The notes beneath the pieces are model-generated. The model did no database searches, had not been told where the DNA came from, and saw only the letters and a program-made list of their open reading frames with translations. This document shows positions 1 through 8,901 of a DNA stretch of 64,000 nt, piece after piece. The number at the start of each line of letters is the position of its first letter. The first letter of the stretch is position 1. The translations under genes were made by a program, and so were the position numbers. This DNA comes from JAAYTD01 sp964472015 (GTDB lineage: Bacteria; Bacteroidota; Ignavibacteria; Kapaibacteriales; UBA2268): NCBI GenBank assembly GCA_964472015.1, contig CAYYIP010000006.1:51494-115493 (forward strand), read 5' to 3'.

Positions 1-216
1 AAAAAGCGAAGAACGTGTTTTTACTAATAATTGCTCTTCTTGATATTCTTTTTTTTCTCCTTTAAAACGATAGATTGATATTATGTTTGGTATTATAGAT
101 ACACAAGCTGCTAATTGTTTTTCAATCAATGTTGATGCCATTTTATGAGCTGCTTCCGGTGAAGGTACTGTAATATAAATCATTATAAGTTCTTCTTTTA
201 TATAGCTTTGTAGCAT
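1..216 (-). CDS. cutA: CutA1-family divalent-cation tolerance protein (3' part outside window)
   Basis: The minus strand from 216 encodes 72 residues and runs off the window, so the C-terminus is missing. The visible part has the conserved CutA1 core: a first beta strand IYITVPS, the helix segment EKQLAACVSIIP, then SIYRFKGE and the strand LLVKT. CutA proteins are small trimeric ferredoxin-like-fold proteins linked to copper tolerance in E. coli; their molecular role is unsettled. I start it at 216 because AGAGG lies seven bases upstream; an internal ATG at 183 would also give a nearly full domain but lacks such a site. It is divergent from the gene at 339, with a long palindrome between them. 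Confidence 0.88.
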   Translation of the reverse strand, partial: MLQSYIKEELIMIYITVPSPEAAHKMASTLIEKQLAACVSIIPNIISIYRFKGEKKEYQEEQLLVKTRSSLF

Positions 217-267
217 ATTAACCTCTTTATTATTAAAATTTCTAAAATTAAATTAATTAAAATAGTT

Positions 268-311
268 TTGTTTTTTTTATCAAAATTAATTAATTTTGAT
301 AAAAAAAACAA
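268..311. promoter_or_regulatory. Perfect 44-bp AT-rich palindrome between divergent genes
   Basis: Positions 268-289 are an exact inverted copy of 290-311, with the centre between 289 and 290 and no loop. The inner part reads ATCAAAATTAA/TTAATTTTGAT and the outer part is an oligo-T/oligo-A run. It lies between the divergent starts of cutA (216, minus) and the membrane protein at 339. A terminator is not expected between divergent starts, so an operator, cruciform or insulating terminator are all possible. Seen directly; the function is inference. Confidence 0.6.
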
Positions 312-338
312 CAATAAAAATTATTATAGTGATAAAAG

Positions 339-665
339 ATGATAGAATTAGTATTATTTTATTTACATTTAATATTAGTTATTTATGTTTTTACTAAATA
401 TTGGCAAGAATCTGCAATAAAAGATGGGATTTTAGCTATTACAGTTGTTGCTTTAATATTTATTATTGGATGGTCTATTACCGGTACTCTTTCAAATATT
501 TTATTTTTTGATAGTTGGACTTCTCTTTATTTTAATAGAGATACATTTTCTTTATGTTTATTAGCTATTCCAGAAAGTATATTTTTCTATTTTTATTTTT
601 TTAAAGAAAATAAAATTAAAGAAAATAAAGGAAATATTGAAGCAACAAAAGAAAAAAGTAATTGA
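339..665 (+). CDS. Small hypothetical integral membrane protein
   Basis: 108 residues that I cannot assign to a named family. Three hydrophobic stretches, at about residues 2-20, 30-54 and 66-88, suggest three membrane spans. They are followed by a Lys/Glu/Asn-rich hydrophilic tail that is probably cytoplasmic. There is no signal peptide cleavage site or catalytic motif. It starts at an ATG soon after the 44-bp palindrome, diverges from cutA and lies 71 bp upstream of gpsA, so it may be co-transcribed with gpsA. Translation is plausible because the frame is closed and has membrane-protein composition; function unknown. Confidence 0.6.
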   Translation: MIELVLFYLHLILVIYVFTKYWQESAIKDGILAITVVALIFIIGWSITGTLSNILFFDSWTSLYFNRDTFSLCLLAIPESIFFYFYFFKENKIKENKGNIEATKEKSN

Positions 666-736
666 CTTATATTTTAGATATTTTACTTAATTTAAAAATA
701 AATACTTAATTAGACTAAAATTATTTTTATAAAAAT

Positions 737-1741
737 ATGAATTATAATGAAATTATTGTAGTTGGTGCGGGAGGTTGGGGTACAGCTTTAGCAATGCAAT
801 TAGCAAGTAAATATGCTAATGTTATATTATGGTCTTTTGAAGAATTAATAGCCGAAGAAATTAATACAAAACATACAAACTCAATATTTTTGCCTAATAT
901 TACTCTGCCCCAAAATATTAAAGCTATAAGTAATATTAACGATATAATTGCTTACGATTATATTGTTAATACAGTTCCAACTCAATTTATAAGAAATTTA
1001 TATGAACCTATTGGATGTTATCTTAAAGATAAAGTAATTATTAATGGAGCCAAAGGAATTGAGCAGAAGACTTTATTAAGAATATCAGAAATATTTGAAG
1101 AAGTTATTGATTTACGTCCTGAAAATTATGTTATATTGACTGGTCCATCACATGCTGAAGAGGTATCATTAAATATTCCTACGACAATAGTAGCTGCGTC
1201 AAAAAATTTAGAATTAGCTAAGTATATTCAAAATTCATTTTCAACGAAAAGTTTAAGAATTTATACTGCTAAGGATGTAATAGGTTGTGAAATTGGCGGT
1301 GCTTTGAAGAATGTTATTGCTATTACTGCCGGAATTTTAGATGGATTAAATTTAGGTGATAATACAAAAGCAGCACTTATTACTAGAGGGCTAGCTGAAA
1401 TTGCAAGATTGGGAGTTGCACTTGGAGCTGATTATCTTACATTTTCAGGCTTGTCCGGACTTGGCGATTTAATAGTTACTTGTTCAAGTAAGCATAGTAG
1501 GAACAGAAACGTTGGAGAATTAATTGGTAATGGCTGGACTCTAGAAGATATAATAAAAAAACATAAAACTATTGCAGAAGGTATTTATACAACATTTTCA
1601 GCTTATGAACTAGCAAAAAAAATGAATATTGAAATGCCTATAACAATACAAACTTATAAAGCACTTTTTGAAAATATTTCTGCTTCTTTAATAGTAGAAA
1701 ATTTAATGTCAAGAAAATATAATGAAGAAATTTGGATGTAG
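737..1741 (+). CDS. gpsA: Glycerol-3-phosphate dehydrogenase [NAD(P)+]
   Basis: Cytosolic enzyme that interconverts dihydroxyacetone phosphate and sn-glycerol 3-phosphate, the backbone precursor of phospholipids. At 334 residues it has the usual family length. The N-terminal Rossmann loop GAGGWGTA is at residues 10-17, the conserved LTGPSHAEEV at about 134-143, and the helix GGALKNVIAI carries the catalytic lysine at 191. GLAEIARLG and the SGLGDLIVTC region of the C-terminal helical domain are intact. It lies 27 bp upstream of nadK, so the two are probably one transcript. Confidence 0.97.
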   Translation: MNYNEIIVVGAGGWGTALAMQLASKYANVILWSFEELIAEEINTKHTNSIFLPNITLPQNIKAISNINDIIAYDYIVNTVPTQFIRNLYEPIGCYLKDKVIINGAKGIEQKTLLRISEIFEEVIDLRPENYVILTGPSHAEEVSLNIPTTIVAASKNLELAKYIQNSFSTKSLRIYTAKDVIGCEIGGALKNVIAITAGILDGLNLGDNTKAALITRGLAEIARLGVALGADYLTFSGLSGLGDLIVTCSSKHSRNRNVGELIGNGWTLEDIIKKHKTIAEGIYTTFSAYELAKKMNIEMPITIQTYKALFENISASLIVENLMSRKYNEEIWM

Positions 1742-1768
1742 TTTATTTTTTAATATTTAATAAAGAAA

Positions 1769-2635
1769 ATGAAAATAGTAATTTTTGATAATTTTGATAA
1801 ACCAGAAGCTTGTGAATATGCAGAAAAAGTTACTCATTATTTACTAGCAAAGAAAGTAGAGTGTTTTATAAAAAAAAATTTATATGATAAATTTGTAAAT
1901 AAAATTAATTCAAAGTATTTGATATTAATTAACGATGAAACAATAATAGAACAGGCAGATTTTATAGTAACATTTGGTGGTGATGGAACAATTCTAGGCG
2001 CTGTAAAAAAATATATAGATTATACTTATATACCTATTATGGGGATTAATGTTGGACGATTAGGATTTTTAGCAGAATTTTCTGTTAATAAATTATATGA
2101 AGCTATTGATAATTTATTAAGTGGTAAATTTAAAATAATAAATAGAGAATTAATAGAAACAAAATATAATGGTAATTTAATAAATGCACTAAATGATTTT
2201 GTAATAGAAAAAAAAGATTTATCTAAAATGATAACTCTTAAAGCTTATTATAATAAACAATTTATTGGTGATTATAGAGCTGATGGATTAATAATTACAA
2301 CGTCTACAGGTTCTACTGCTTATTCTTTGTCTTGTGGTGGTCCTTTGATATATCCAAGTGCAAATGTTTTTTGTGTTACTCCTATTTGTCCACATTCTTT
2401 AACTTTGAGACCACTTATATTACCATATAAAAAAAATATAAAAATAAAGGTTTTTTCTACTACCGGGGAAGCTATTATGACTGCAGATGGGCAGTCATTG
2501 CAAATTTTAAAATCTGGTGATATACTAGAATTTTATTTATCTAAAAAGAAAGTAAGAATTATTGTGCCTACAAATAGTACATATTTTGAAGTTATTCGTA
2601 ATAAATTTTTATGGGCAGAATATCCTTTTAATTAA
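1769..2635 (+). CDS. nadK: NAD kinase
   Basis: Phosphorylates NAD to NADP in the cytosol. The 288-residue protein has the signature GGDG at residues 70-73 after the strand FIVTFG, the second conserved block DGLIITTSTGSTAYSLS, and TADGQ near the C-terminus. Length is typical for bacterial NAD kinases. It begins 27 bp after gpsA, and a good Rho-independent terminator follows at 2702-2730, so gpsA-nadK looks like a closed two- or three-gene unit. Confidence 0.96.
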   Translation: MKIVIFDNFDKPEACEYAEKVTHYLLAKKVECFIKKNLYDKFVNKINSKYLILINDETIIEQADFIVTFGGDGTILGAVKKYIDYTYIPIMGINVGRLGFLAEFSVNKLYEAIDNLLSGKFKIINRELIETKYNGNLINALNDFVIEKKDLSKMITLKAYYNKQFIGDYRADGLIITTSTGSTAYSLSCGGPLIYPSANVFCVTPICPHSLTLRPLILPYKKNIKIKVFSTTGEAIMTADGQSLQILKSGDILEFYLSKKKVRIIVPTNSTYFEVIRNKFLWAEYPFN

Positions 2636-2701
2636 AAATTATAAAATATATTTTTATTTGCATTGATTTATGAAAAAATAAATATATGTTTTAAAAGTTT
2701 T

Positions 2702-2730
2702 AAGAGACAATACAATATGTGTTGTCTTTT
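2702..2730 (+). terminator. Rho-independent terminator after nadK
   Basis: AGACAA...TTGTCT pairs around a three-base ATA loop, extended inward by ACA/TGT with one G-U pair and outward by AA/TT, followed by a T run. It lies about 70 bp after the nadK stop. The GAGAC stem recurs in two other terminators in the window. Confidence 0.75.
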
Positions 2731-2796
2731 TTAAATTAATTAATTTTTATTTATTTTTTAGTTGAATATAATATATATTTAATTAATCTTTTTTGT

Positions 2797-2804
2797 TATT
2801 TTTG
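2797..2804 (+). promoter_or_regulatory. Bacteroidota-type -7 box upstream of prmA
   Basis: TATTTTTG matches the TAnnTTTG -7 element of Bacteroidota housekeeping promoters. It ends 16 bp before the prmA ATG, so the predicted 5' leader is only about ten bases. No convincing -33 TTTG is visible at normal spacing, which lowers confidence. Confidence 0.4.
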
Positions 2805-2820
2805 TAAAAAATTAACAGAA

Positions 2821-3684
2821 ATGGAAAAACAAATGAAAAATAATAAAAAATATATTAATGTTACTCTAAATATACTTGAGGAGGACTTTGAATTTGCATA
2901 CGGTGTTTTGATTGATTTTGATTTTATTGGAATTGAAGAAAGATTGGATAATATAATTGTTTCTTTTGATAAAGATAAATGGAATTCTAGTATAAAAAAT
3001 GACTTAATTATAAAATTAAAATCAATTTTACCATATGTAGAAATATCAAAAGAAGAACTTATTGAAGATAGAAATTGGATTGAAGAATGGGAAAAAAATA
3101 TAAAACCTATTAGAATTAGTGATAGTATTTATATTACTCCTGAATGGCGAAAAGATGAAATTGATGTTAAATTTAAAATAATTATAAATCCTAAAATGTC
3201 TTTTGGAACGGGACAACATGCAACGACTAGATTAATGGCAAAATTTATAGAAGATATATGTAAACCAGGACAAATATGGATTGATGCAGGAACTGGTACA
3301 GGAATACTTGCTATACTAGCAGCTAAATTAGGTGCAAAAAAAATATATGCTTTTGATAATGATGAATGGTCTTATGAAAATGCGAAAGAGAATGCAATAT
3401 TAAATTCTGTAATAGATAAAATTGAAATAAAATTAAGTAATATTTATGAATATGAATTTCCAAAGTCTGATGTAATTGTTGCAAATATGTTTTTTAATTT
3501 GATAGTTGCATCTTTACAAAAATTTTATGATTCTTTATTTGAAAGTAAGGGTATATTATTAGTTTCTGGTATATTAGTATATGATAGAGATGAGGTTATT
3601 AAAAGATCGGAGAATATAGGTTTTAAATTAGTTACTGAGCTTCGTGAAGATGAATGGTGTGGTTTTTTATTTAAAATTTGTTAA
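2821..3684 (+). CDS. prmA: Ribosomal protein L11 methyltransferase
   Basis: SAM-dependent enzyme that trimethylates lysines and the N-terminus of ribosomal protein L11. The 287-residue protein has an N-terminal substrate-recognition domain (about 1-110), followed by the PrmA signature NPKMSFGTGQHATT and the SAM-binding loop DAGTGTGILAILAA. The post-I motif AFDNDEWS and the catalytic-domain VANMFFN segment are intact. PrmA normally has an N-P-P/G-like motif in the position of NMFF, so this is a slightly divergent version. A TAnnTTTG promoter box lies just upstream and the subtilase gene begins 32 bp downstream. Confidence 0.93.
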   Translation: MEKQMKNNKKYINVTLNILEEDFEFAYGVLIDFDFIGIEERLDNIIVSFDKDKWNSSIKNDLIIKLKSILPYVEISKEELIEDRNWIEEWEKNIKPIRISDSIYITPEWRKDEIDVKFKIIINPKMSFGTGQHATTRLMAKFIEDICKPGQIWIDAGTGTGILAILAAKLGAKKIYAFDNDEWSYENAKENAILNSVIDKIEIKLSNIYEYEFPKSDVIVANMFFNLIVASLQKFYDSLFESKGILLVSGILVYDRDEVIKRSENIGFKLVTELREDEWCGFLFKIC

Positions 3685-3716
3685 ATAAGTTTAAATAAGT
3701 ATTGTTTTATAATTTA

Positions 3717-6700
3717 ATGAAAAAGAAGATGTTCAAAAATATAAATAATTTTTTAATTTTTAATTTTTATTTTATAAATTTATTACTGTTATTATTTATA
3801 TCATATAATGATATATCTTATAGTGCAGTTGGTGAATTACCAGCAAGATTAGTTGCACCTTCAAGAATTACAAATCTATATAAAGACACGATTTATTCAG
3901 TGAATGTTTTGTCTGGAGTTGCTATTATTAGAGTTAAAAATAATAGTGAATTATTAAAAAATAAAATTATTGATATTGTTGACGAATTTAGTTTAAAAAA
4001 TTCTATTAATTCTATTAATATAGAAAATAATGATTTTAAAATTATTACTACTTTACTTTCGCCTTCTAATGCTGTTAGTAACCAAAAAGATCGTATGAAT
4101 AAATTAACTCAAGACCAGGTTAATAAAATAAAAGATATTGAGAAAATATTATTTCGTACTATGATTATAGAGTTTGATTCTTTAATAAACGTATTACATT
4201 TTTGTAAATATATAAAAAACAAGTATGATTATATTGAAGTTGCAGAGCCTTATTATATTCCTAAATTAATGATGTATCCTAATGATCCAAAAATTAATGA
4301 TCAAGAAATGTTAAGTCGTATAGATATTTTTAATGCTTGGGATATTTCTGAAGGTTCAGAAGATATTTTAATTGGGATAAGTGATTGTGGGGTTAATTGG
4401 CAACATGAAGATTTATCAGATGGAATAGCAATTAATGAATCAGAGATACCTAATGATGGTATTGATAATGATAATAATGGTTATATTGATGATTATTATG
4501 GATATAATTTTACTTGGGCATATGATGCTTCTAGTTATGATGATGTTTCGTCTTCTGGACAACATGGAACGGAAGTTTCAGGAATTGTTGGTGCACGAGT
4601 TAATAATTTTATAGGAATTGCAGGTGTTTCTAATAGGTGTAAAATAGTACCTTTAAAGACTTCTACTAAGAATAATTATAATGATGTTATTTATGGTTAT
4701 CAATCTATGATTTATGCTGCTATACGTGGGTGTAAAGTCTTAAACTGTAGTTGGGGAATTCCAGTATTTTATTCTATTGTTAATCAAACTGTTGTGGATT
4801 ATGCCACTGTATGTGATGTTGCTATTGTTGCAGCAGGCGGGAATGTAGGTTCAAATGGTGCAGGGAATTATTCTTCTTTTTATCCTGCGGGCTATTTTGG
4901 TGTTTTAGGAGTTGGAAGTGTTGATAAAGAGGACATTGCAGGTAATATAGTTTATGGTGTTCCTGTTCGTATATTAGCACCGTCTAATGGTAATTGGACT
5001 ATTAGCGGTAGTAATTCTTATAAACGAGTTATTAGTGGTTCATCTTTTGCTACTCCTGTTGTTTCTGGAGTTGTAGGGCTATTGAAAGCTTTTAACCCAG
5101 AATTAAATTCAAAAGAAGTATTGGAAATTGTAAGACAAAATGCTGATAAAATAAATGATAATGGGAAAAATGATTATGATTCAGCGTTTATTCCGTTACG
5201 GGTAAATGCACATAAAGCATTGTTAAATTATGAAACTGAAAATTTTTCAATTATTCTTGTTGATAATTTCTTTACTGATATAAATACTGGAGAAATTACT
5301 AATAGAGTAGATGAAGTAGATACATTAGAATTAAATATAATTTTAGAAAATATTTTAAATGATGCTTTTGATGTACAATTAAATTTTGTACAAATATTTT
5401 GTATGAATTCAAATGCATATACATTTATAGAACCAACTTTAAGTATTGGGAATATAAAAAAAGGTGAAAGAATTAAATATAAGACTAAGGTAATTGTAAA
5501 TAATCCATATAGTGATGAGGCTATTTTTAAAGTTTATATTTCTGGGAAAAATAAAAATAATCTTTTATATGAAGATGCTTTTAAGATGAGATTAGCAACA
5601 AATAATAGTGTTACTACATTTCGTAATGATATGATGGTTATTTCTGCTGGGGATGCAGGTTCTATTGGATATTCAACTCCAACAAGTTTAGAAAGTTTTG
5701 GTGAAGGTTTCCTTAATAAAAAGTTAGGTAATTTTATTTATGAAGGTGGAATTGTAGCAGTATCAAATTTACAAAAGGCGGTTTCTGTTAATCTAGATGC
5801 TGATCAAAAACTATATGATAGAAATAGTTTTTCTATTTCCAAAAAGTTGGTTGGTGATGCTTATAATTATAATATTAATATAGTTAGAGATGATAAAGCT
5901 ATTAAAGATAATAAAATAGGAATAGAAGTAAAAACAAAATATATATTGCCAGATGATAGTTCTACAGCACTAAAAGTTATTATCGATGCTAAAAATATAA
6001 GTGGTACAAATTTAACTGATTTTTCTATTGGACATTATTATGATTGGGATGTTGGAAAATCTAATGCAAGAAATATTGTAGAATATTGTGAAGAATGTAT
6101 TCCTTTTGATATAAATAAAGATTATGCAGCTGTTGAAATTGTTTATGATGATGATTCAACTGCATATGTTGGTTCTCTGGTATATTATCCTATTGAAGAT
6201 ATTGGTGGTATGACTGATTATTTTGTTTTACCGCAAGCAGCTGGAATAGATAATGCTACTGTAAATATAATAGATAAGAATGAACAAATAAAAGCATTAA
6301 CTTATGGTCATAATTTACAAGTTGGTAATATTACAGATGTTTCTTATATTGTAGGACTGTATTTTCTTGATAAAGTAAAACCTGATGAAACTAGAAGATG
6401 CATAATTTGTACTGCAGTTGAAGATACAAAGGAAAAATTAATGAAATCATTGGCTAAATGTTCTAAAAAGGATTATGGAAGAATTATAGAGAAAGAATAT
6501 AAAGGGGAAGAAGATTATATAAATTTATATCAAAAAAGTAAACATATATATTTTGATTTAAAAAATAAAAGTAGTATGAATTTTGAAATTTATAATAATA
6601 TTGGTATTAAAATATTTGATGCAAAAAATGTGTTAAAAAGTGGAAATGTAAATATGGAGAATTTTATTTCTGGATTATATTTCTTTAGATTTTATGATAA

Positions 6701-6740
6701 TAAAGATGCATTTGTCAAAACTATTTTTTATGTTAATTAA
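3717..6740 (+). CDS. Secreted subtilisin-like (S8) serine protease with T9SS sorting domain
   Basis: Extracellular or surface-bound peptidase. I start it at the ATG at 3717; an in-frame TTG at 3702 is possible but unnecessary. From 3717 the protein has 1007 residues: signal peptide (about 1-37), an inhibitor-like propeptide up to about 190, then the S8 domain with catalytic Asp at about 223 (in SDCGVNW), His at about 283 (QHGTEVSG), oxyanion Asn at about 376 (AAGGN) and Ser at about 443 (GSSFATP). An Asp/Asn-rich calcium-type loop, NDGIDNDNNG, precedes the His motif. A long beta-rich region follows, and the last ~70 residues resemble a type A T9SS C-terminal sorting domain (SGLYFFRF). A Cys follows the catalytic Asp where Ser or Thr is usual. 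It ends 11 bp before a TPR gene. Confidence 0.9.
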   Translation: MKKKMFKNINNFLIFNFYFINLLLLLFISYNDISYSAVGELPARLVAPSRITNLYKDTIYSVNVLSGVAIIRVKNNSELLKNKIIDIVDEFSLKNSINSINIENNDFKIITTLLSPSNAVSNQKDRMNKLTQDQVNKIKDIEKILFRTMIIEFDSLINVLHFCKYIKNKYDYIEVAEPYYIPKLMMYPNDPKINDQEMLSRIDIFNAWDISEGSEDILIGISDCGVNWQHEDLSDGIAINESEIPNDGIDNDNNGYIDDYYGYNFTWAYDASSYDDVSSSGQHGTEVSGIVGARVNNFIGIAGVSNRCKIVPLKTSTKNNYNDVIYGYQSMIYAAIRGCKVLNCSWGIPVFYSIVNQTVVDYATVCDVAIVAAGGNVGSNGAGNYSSFYPAGYFGVLGVGSVDKEDIAGNIVYGVPVRILAPSNGNWTISGSNSYKRVISGSSFATPVVSGVVGLLKAFNPELNSKEVLEIVRQNADKINDNGKNDYDSAFIPLRVNAHKALLNYETENFSIILVDNFFTDINTGEITNRVDEVDTLELNIILENILNDAFDVQLNFVQIFCMNSNAYTFIEPTLSIGNIKKGERIKYKTKVIVNNPYSDEAIFKVYISGKNKNNLLYEDAFKMRLATNNSVTTFRNDMMVISAGDAGSIGYSTPTSLESFGEGFLNKKLGNFIYEGGIVAVSNLQKAVSVNLDADQKLYDRNSFSISKKLVGDAYNYNINIVRDDKAIKDNKIGIEVKTKYILPDDSSTALKVIIDAKNISGTNLTDFSIGHYYDWDVGKSNARNIVEYCEECIPFDINKDYAAVEIVYDDDSTAYVGSLVYYPIEDIGGMTDYFVLPQAAGIDNATVNIIDKNEQIKALTYGHNLQVGNITDVSYIVGLYFLDKVKPDETRRCIICTAVEDTKEKLMKSLAKCSKKDYGRIIEKEYKGEEDYINLYQKSKHIYFDLKNKSSMNFEIYNNIGIKIFDAKNVLKSGNVNMENFISGLYFFRFYDNKDAFVKTIFYVN

Positions 6741-6751
6741 TTGATATAATA

Positions 6752-7360
6752 ATGATTAAGATATCTACAACGTTTGTAATAGAAGCTGAAAATTTTTTAG
6801 AAAAAGGAGATTTAGAATCTTCAATACAAATTTGTAAGTTGGGATTAAAATTATATCCTAATTATCCAACTGCAATATCTATATTGGCTAAATCATATTA
6901 TTTAAATAGAGAATATAAACTTTCAAAGTATATTATTAATAAAGCTAAGTTAAGATACCCTAAAAACTTAGTTATAATTAATATGAGTAATTGGATTGAA
7001 GAACAATTAATGTTAAATAGTTATAGTTCAAATAATATGATTGAAGAATTAAAAATAAATAATTCAAATATTGTTGAAACGGATGAATTATTATTATTAT
7101 CAAAAAGTTTGGAAAATGCTAAAATTACTCCTATTATTGAAGATATTGAAATGATAGAGGAAATAAGAACGGAAGAAATTGTTTTGGCAAATGAAACTAT
7201 GGCAAAAATATTGACTAAACAAGAAGAATATCAAAAGGCAATTGAGATTTATAATATATTAATACAAAAACAAAAAAAACCAGAAAAAATATATTATTTT
7301 CAAAAACAAATTGATAATATTAATGAACTAATAAAGAAAAGTAAATTAATGGAAGATTAA
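6752..7360 (+). CDS. TPR-repeat protein
   Basis: 202 residues without a signal peptide. Residues 5-70 form two helix-turn-helix TPR-like units (ENFLEKGDLESSIQICKLGL, and a second unit with NREYKLSKYIINKA). A third unit near the C-terminus reads TKQEEYQKAIEIYNIL. The middle (about 85-145) is Glu-, Asn- and Ile-rich and probably a linker. TPRs are protein-binding scaffolds; no enzymatic motif is seen. It starts 11 bp after the subtilase gene, so it is very likely co-transcribed with it, but no partner can be named. Confidence 0.7.
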   Translation: MIKISTTFVIEAENFLEKGDLESSIQICKLGLKLYPNYPTAISILAKSYYLNREYKLSKYIINKAKLRYPKNLVIINMSNWIEEQLMLNSYSSNNMIEELKINNSNIVETDELLLLSKSLENAKITPIIEDIEMIEEIRTEEIVLANETMAKILTKQEEYQKAIEIYNILIQKQKKPEKIYYFQKQIDNINELIKKSKLMED

Positions 7361-7425
7361 TAACAATCATAATTTATTTTTTACGAAAAAGTATATTGAA
7401 ATTTATTTAATACAAGAATATAAAA

Positions 7426-8286
7426 ATGATCGATAAAATTGCTGCAGTTGTTGTTACTCATAATCGTTTAGAACTGTTGAAGAAAGTTATAAATGCTTTA
7501 CGAGAACAAACTCATAAAATAGATAAAATAATTATTGTTAACAATTCAAGTACAGATGGTACAAAAGAATGGTTAGAGTTGCAACATGATTTAGAAGTTA
7601 TAACTCAAAGTAACTTAGGGAGTTCTGGTGGACAATATACTGGTTCATTTTTTGCTTATCAATCTGGATATGATTGGGTTTGGCAAATGGATGATGATGT
7701 TGTTGCTGATAAGTATTGTTTAGAAAATTTATTGAAATACGCAAAACCTGATTTTGTAGTAGTCCCAAAGCGTATTGCTTCTAATGGAGAAGTATTTTAT
7801 AATGATACAAAAGAATTAAATATGACAAATCCTTTTAAAAGTATTTGGAAAAGTATAGTTTCTAAAGATGATTTTGAAAATAAAGATGTTATTTATGCTG
7901 AGGGTATAACATATGAAGGTCCTTTATTTCATAAATCTGTTTTTACTAGAGTTGGATTTGCTGAACGAAAATTTTTTATTATTGGAGACGATACAGAATA
8001 TGCTATTAGATTAAAAAAGAATTCTATTAAAACAGCAATTATTAACGATGCTATTTTTTATAGACAATTACCAGTTTCTGAGAATGGTCATAAATTTGAT
8101 TGGAAAACATATCATATTATAAAAAATCTTATAGCTATTGATGTTTTGCATGGTTCTTTTTCTGTTAGAATTTTAAGACCATTTGGTTATACAATAAAAT
8201 GGTTAACTCGTTGTAAATCTTTTAAAGATATAAAAGTTGTAATATCTGCACTAAAAGATACTTATTTTTATAAAAGTGAAAAATAA
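7426..8286 (+). CDS. Family 2 glycosyltransferase (GlfT/rhamnosyltransferase-like)
   Basis: Inverting nucleotide-sugar glycosyltransferase of the GT-A fold, 286 residues. The N-terminus AAVVVTHNRLELL and IIIVNNSSTDGT are the GT2 nucleotide-binding strands, QMDDDVV is the metal-binding DxD region, and EGPLFHKSVF plus GDDTEYAIR form the acceptor side. No membrane segment is evident, so it probably acts at the inner face of the cytoplasmic membrane. The DDD and GDD(T/V)E pattern resembles galactofuranosyl- or rhamnosyl-transferases. With UDP-galactopyranose mutase elsewhere in the window, a galactofuranose donor is conceivable, but this is inference only. Confidence 0.85.
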   Translation: MIDKIAAVVVTHNRLELLKKVINALREQTHKIDKIIIVNNSSTDGTKEWLELQHDLEVITQSNLGSSGGQYTGSFFAYQSGYDWVWQMDDDVVADKYCLENLLKYAKPDFVVVPKRIASNGEVFYNDTKELNMTNPFKSIWKSIVSKDDFENKDVIYAEGITYEGPLFHKSVFTRVGFAERKFFIIGDDTEYAIRLKKNSIKTAIINDAIFYRQLPVSENGHKFDWKTYHIIKNLIAIDVLHGSFSVRILRPFGYTIKWLTRCKSFKDIKVVISALKDTYFYKSEK

Positions 8287-8346
8287 ATTAAATTTTTTAT
8301 ATAAAAAATTTTAACTTAACTTATATTATATTATTTTATTTTAATA

Positions 8347-8694
8347 ATGGAAATGAATAGTTTACAAAATTACAGGTTGCTTATTAGTACATTTGTTTAT
8401 TTAGAAACAATCAATGTATTATTTAATTATATTATTAGTAATACTACTAATAATAGTTCTAAATTTAAAATTATAAAAGCTGTTAATAAACAAAATATAG
8501 AGGAAGATGACTTTGATGATGATTTTGAAGATGATTTTGATGAATTAGATGAGAATGAAGACTTCGATTTTAATGATGAGCTAAATGAAGAAGACTTTGA
8601 CTTTGACGAATGTTTTTTTGAATTGACAGATGAAGATGTGCTAACAGATGATTTTACAACAGACTTTGATGATGATTTTGAAGATGATGATTAA
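8347..8694 (+). CDS. Small highly acidic hypothetical protein
   Basis: 115 residues with two halves. Residues 1-50 are an ordinary, weakly hydrophobic segment (LLISTFVYLETINVLFNYI). Residues 54-115 are almost entirely Asp, Glu and Phe in repeats such as DDDFEDDFDE, ending in EDDD. The pattern DDxFEDD/FDFDE suggests a disordered polyanion with periodic Phe, perhaps a nucleic-acid-mimic or metal-binding tail. No family recognised. A strong terminator at 8741-8764 follows, which supports it as the last real gene of this transcript. Confidence 0.55.
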   Translation: MEMNSLQNYRLLISTFVYLETINVLFNYIISNTTNNSSKFKIIKAVNKQNIEEDDFDDDFEDDFDELDENEDFDFNDELNEEDFDFDECFFELTDEDVLTDDFTTDFDDDFEDDD

Positions 8695-8740
8695 TAATAT
8701 ACTAAGTTATAATATATTTTTATTTATACAAGAATATAAG

Positions 8741-8771
8741 CCAGTTTTTGAAATAAAAAACTGGTTTTTTT
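8741..8771 (+). terminator. Rho-independent terminator after the acidic-protein gene
   Basis: CCAGTTTTT (8741-8749) pairs with AAAAACTGG (8756-8764) across a short loop, followed by a run of T. It is the end of the 2.8-8.7 kb transcription unit. Confidence 0.8.
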
Positions 8772-8788
8772 AATATAATATTTTAATA

Positions 8789-8811
8789 TGATATAATAGA
8801 AAATTATATCA
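8789..8811. promoter_or_regulatory. Inverted repeat upstream of LD-carboxypeptidase
   Basis: TGATATAAT and ATTATATCA are perfect 9-bp inverted arms around a 5-base spacer, located between the preceding terminator and the gene at 8902. No T run follows, so an operator is more likely than a terminator. Function not established. Confidence 0.35.
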
Positions 8812-8901
8812 AAATGTGATAAAAAAAATTTTAAAACAATTTCTTTTTTTATTATATTGCATTAATATATAATATTAAAATAAAAGGATTATTTAAATAT
8901 A

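Noticed and set aside
3702..3716. TTG start five codons upstream of the subtilase ATG
   Set aside because: The ATG at 3717 directly precedes a Lys-rich signal peptide, so the extension is unneeded. The same reasoning moved starts of the AEC permease, FN3-like protein, ppdK, YfhO, isomerase and birA to internal ATGs.
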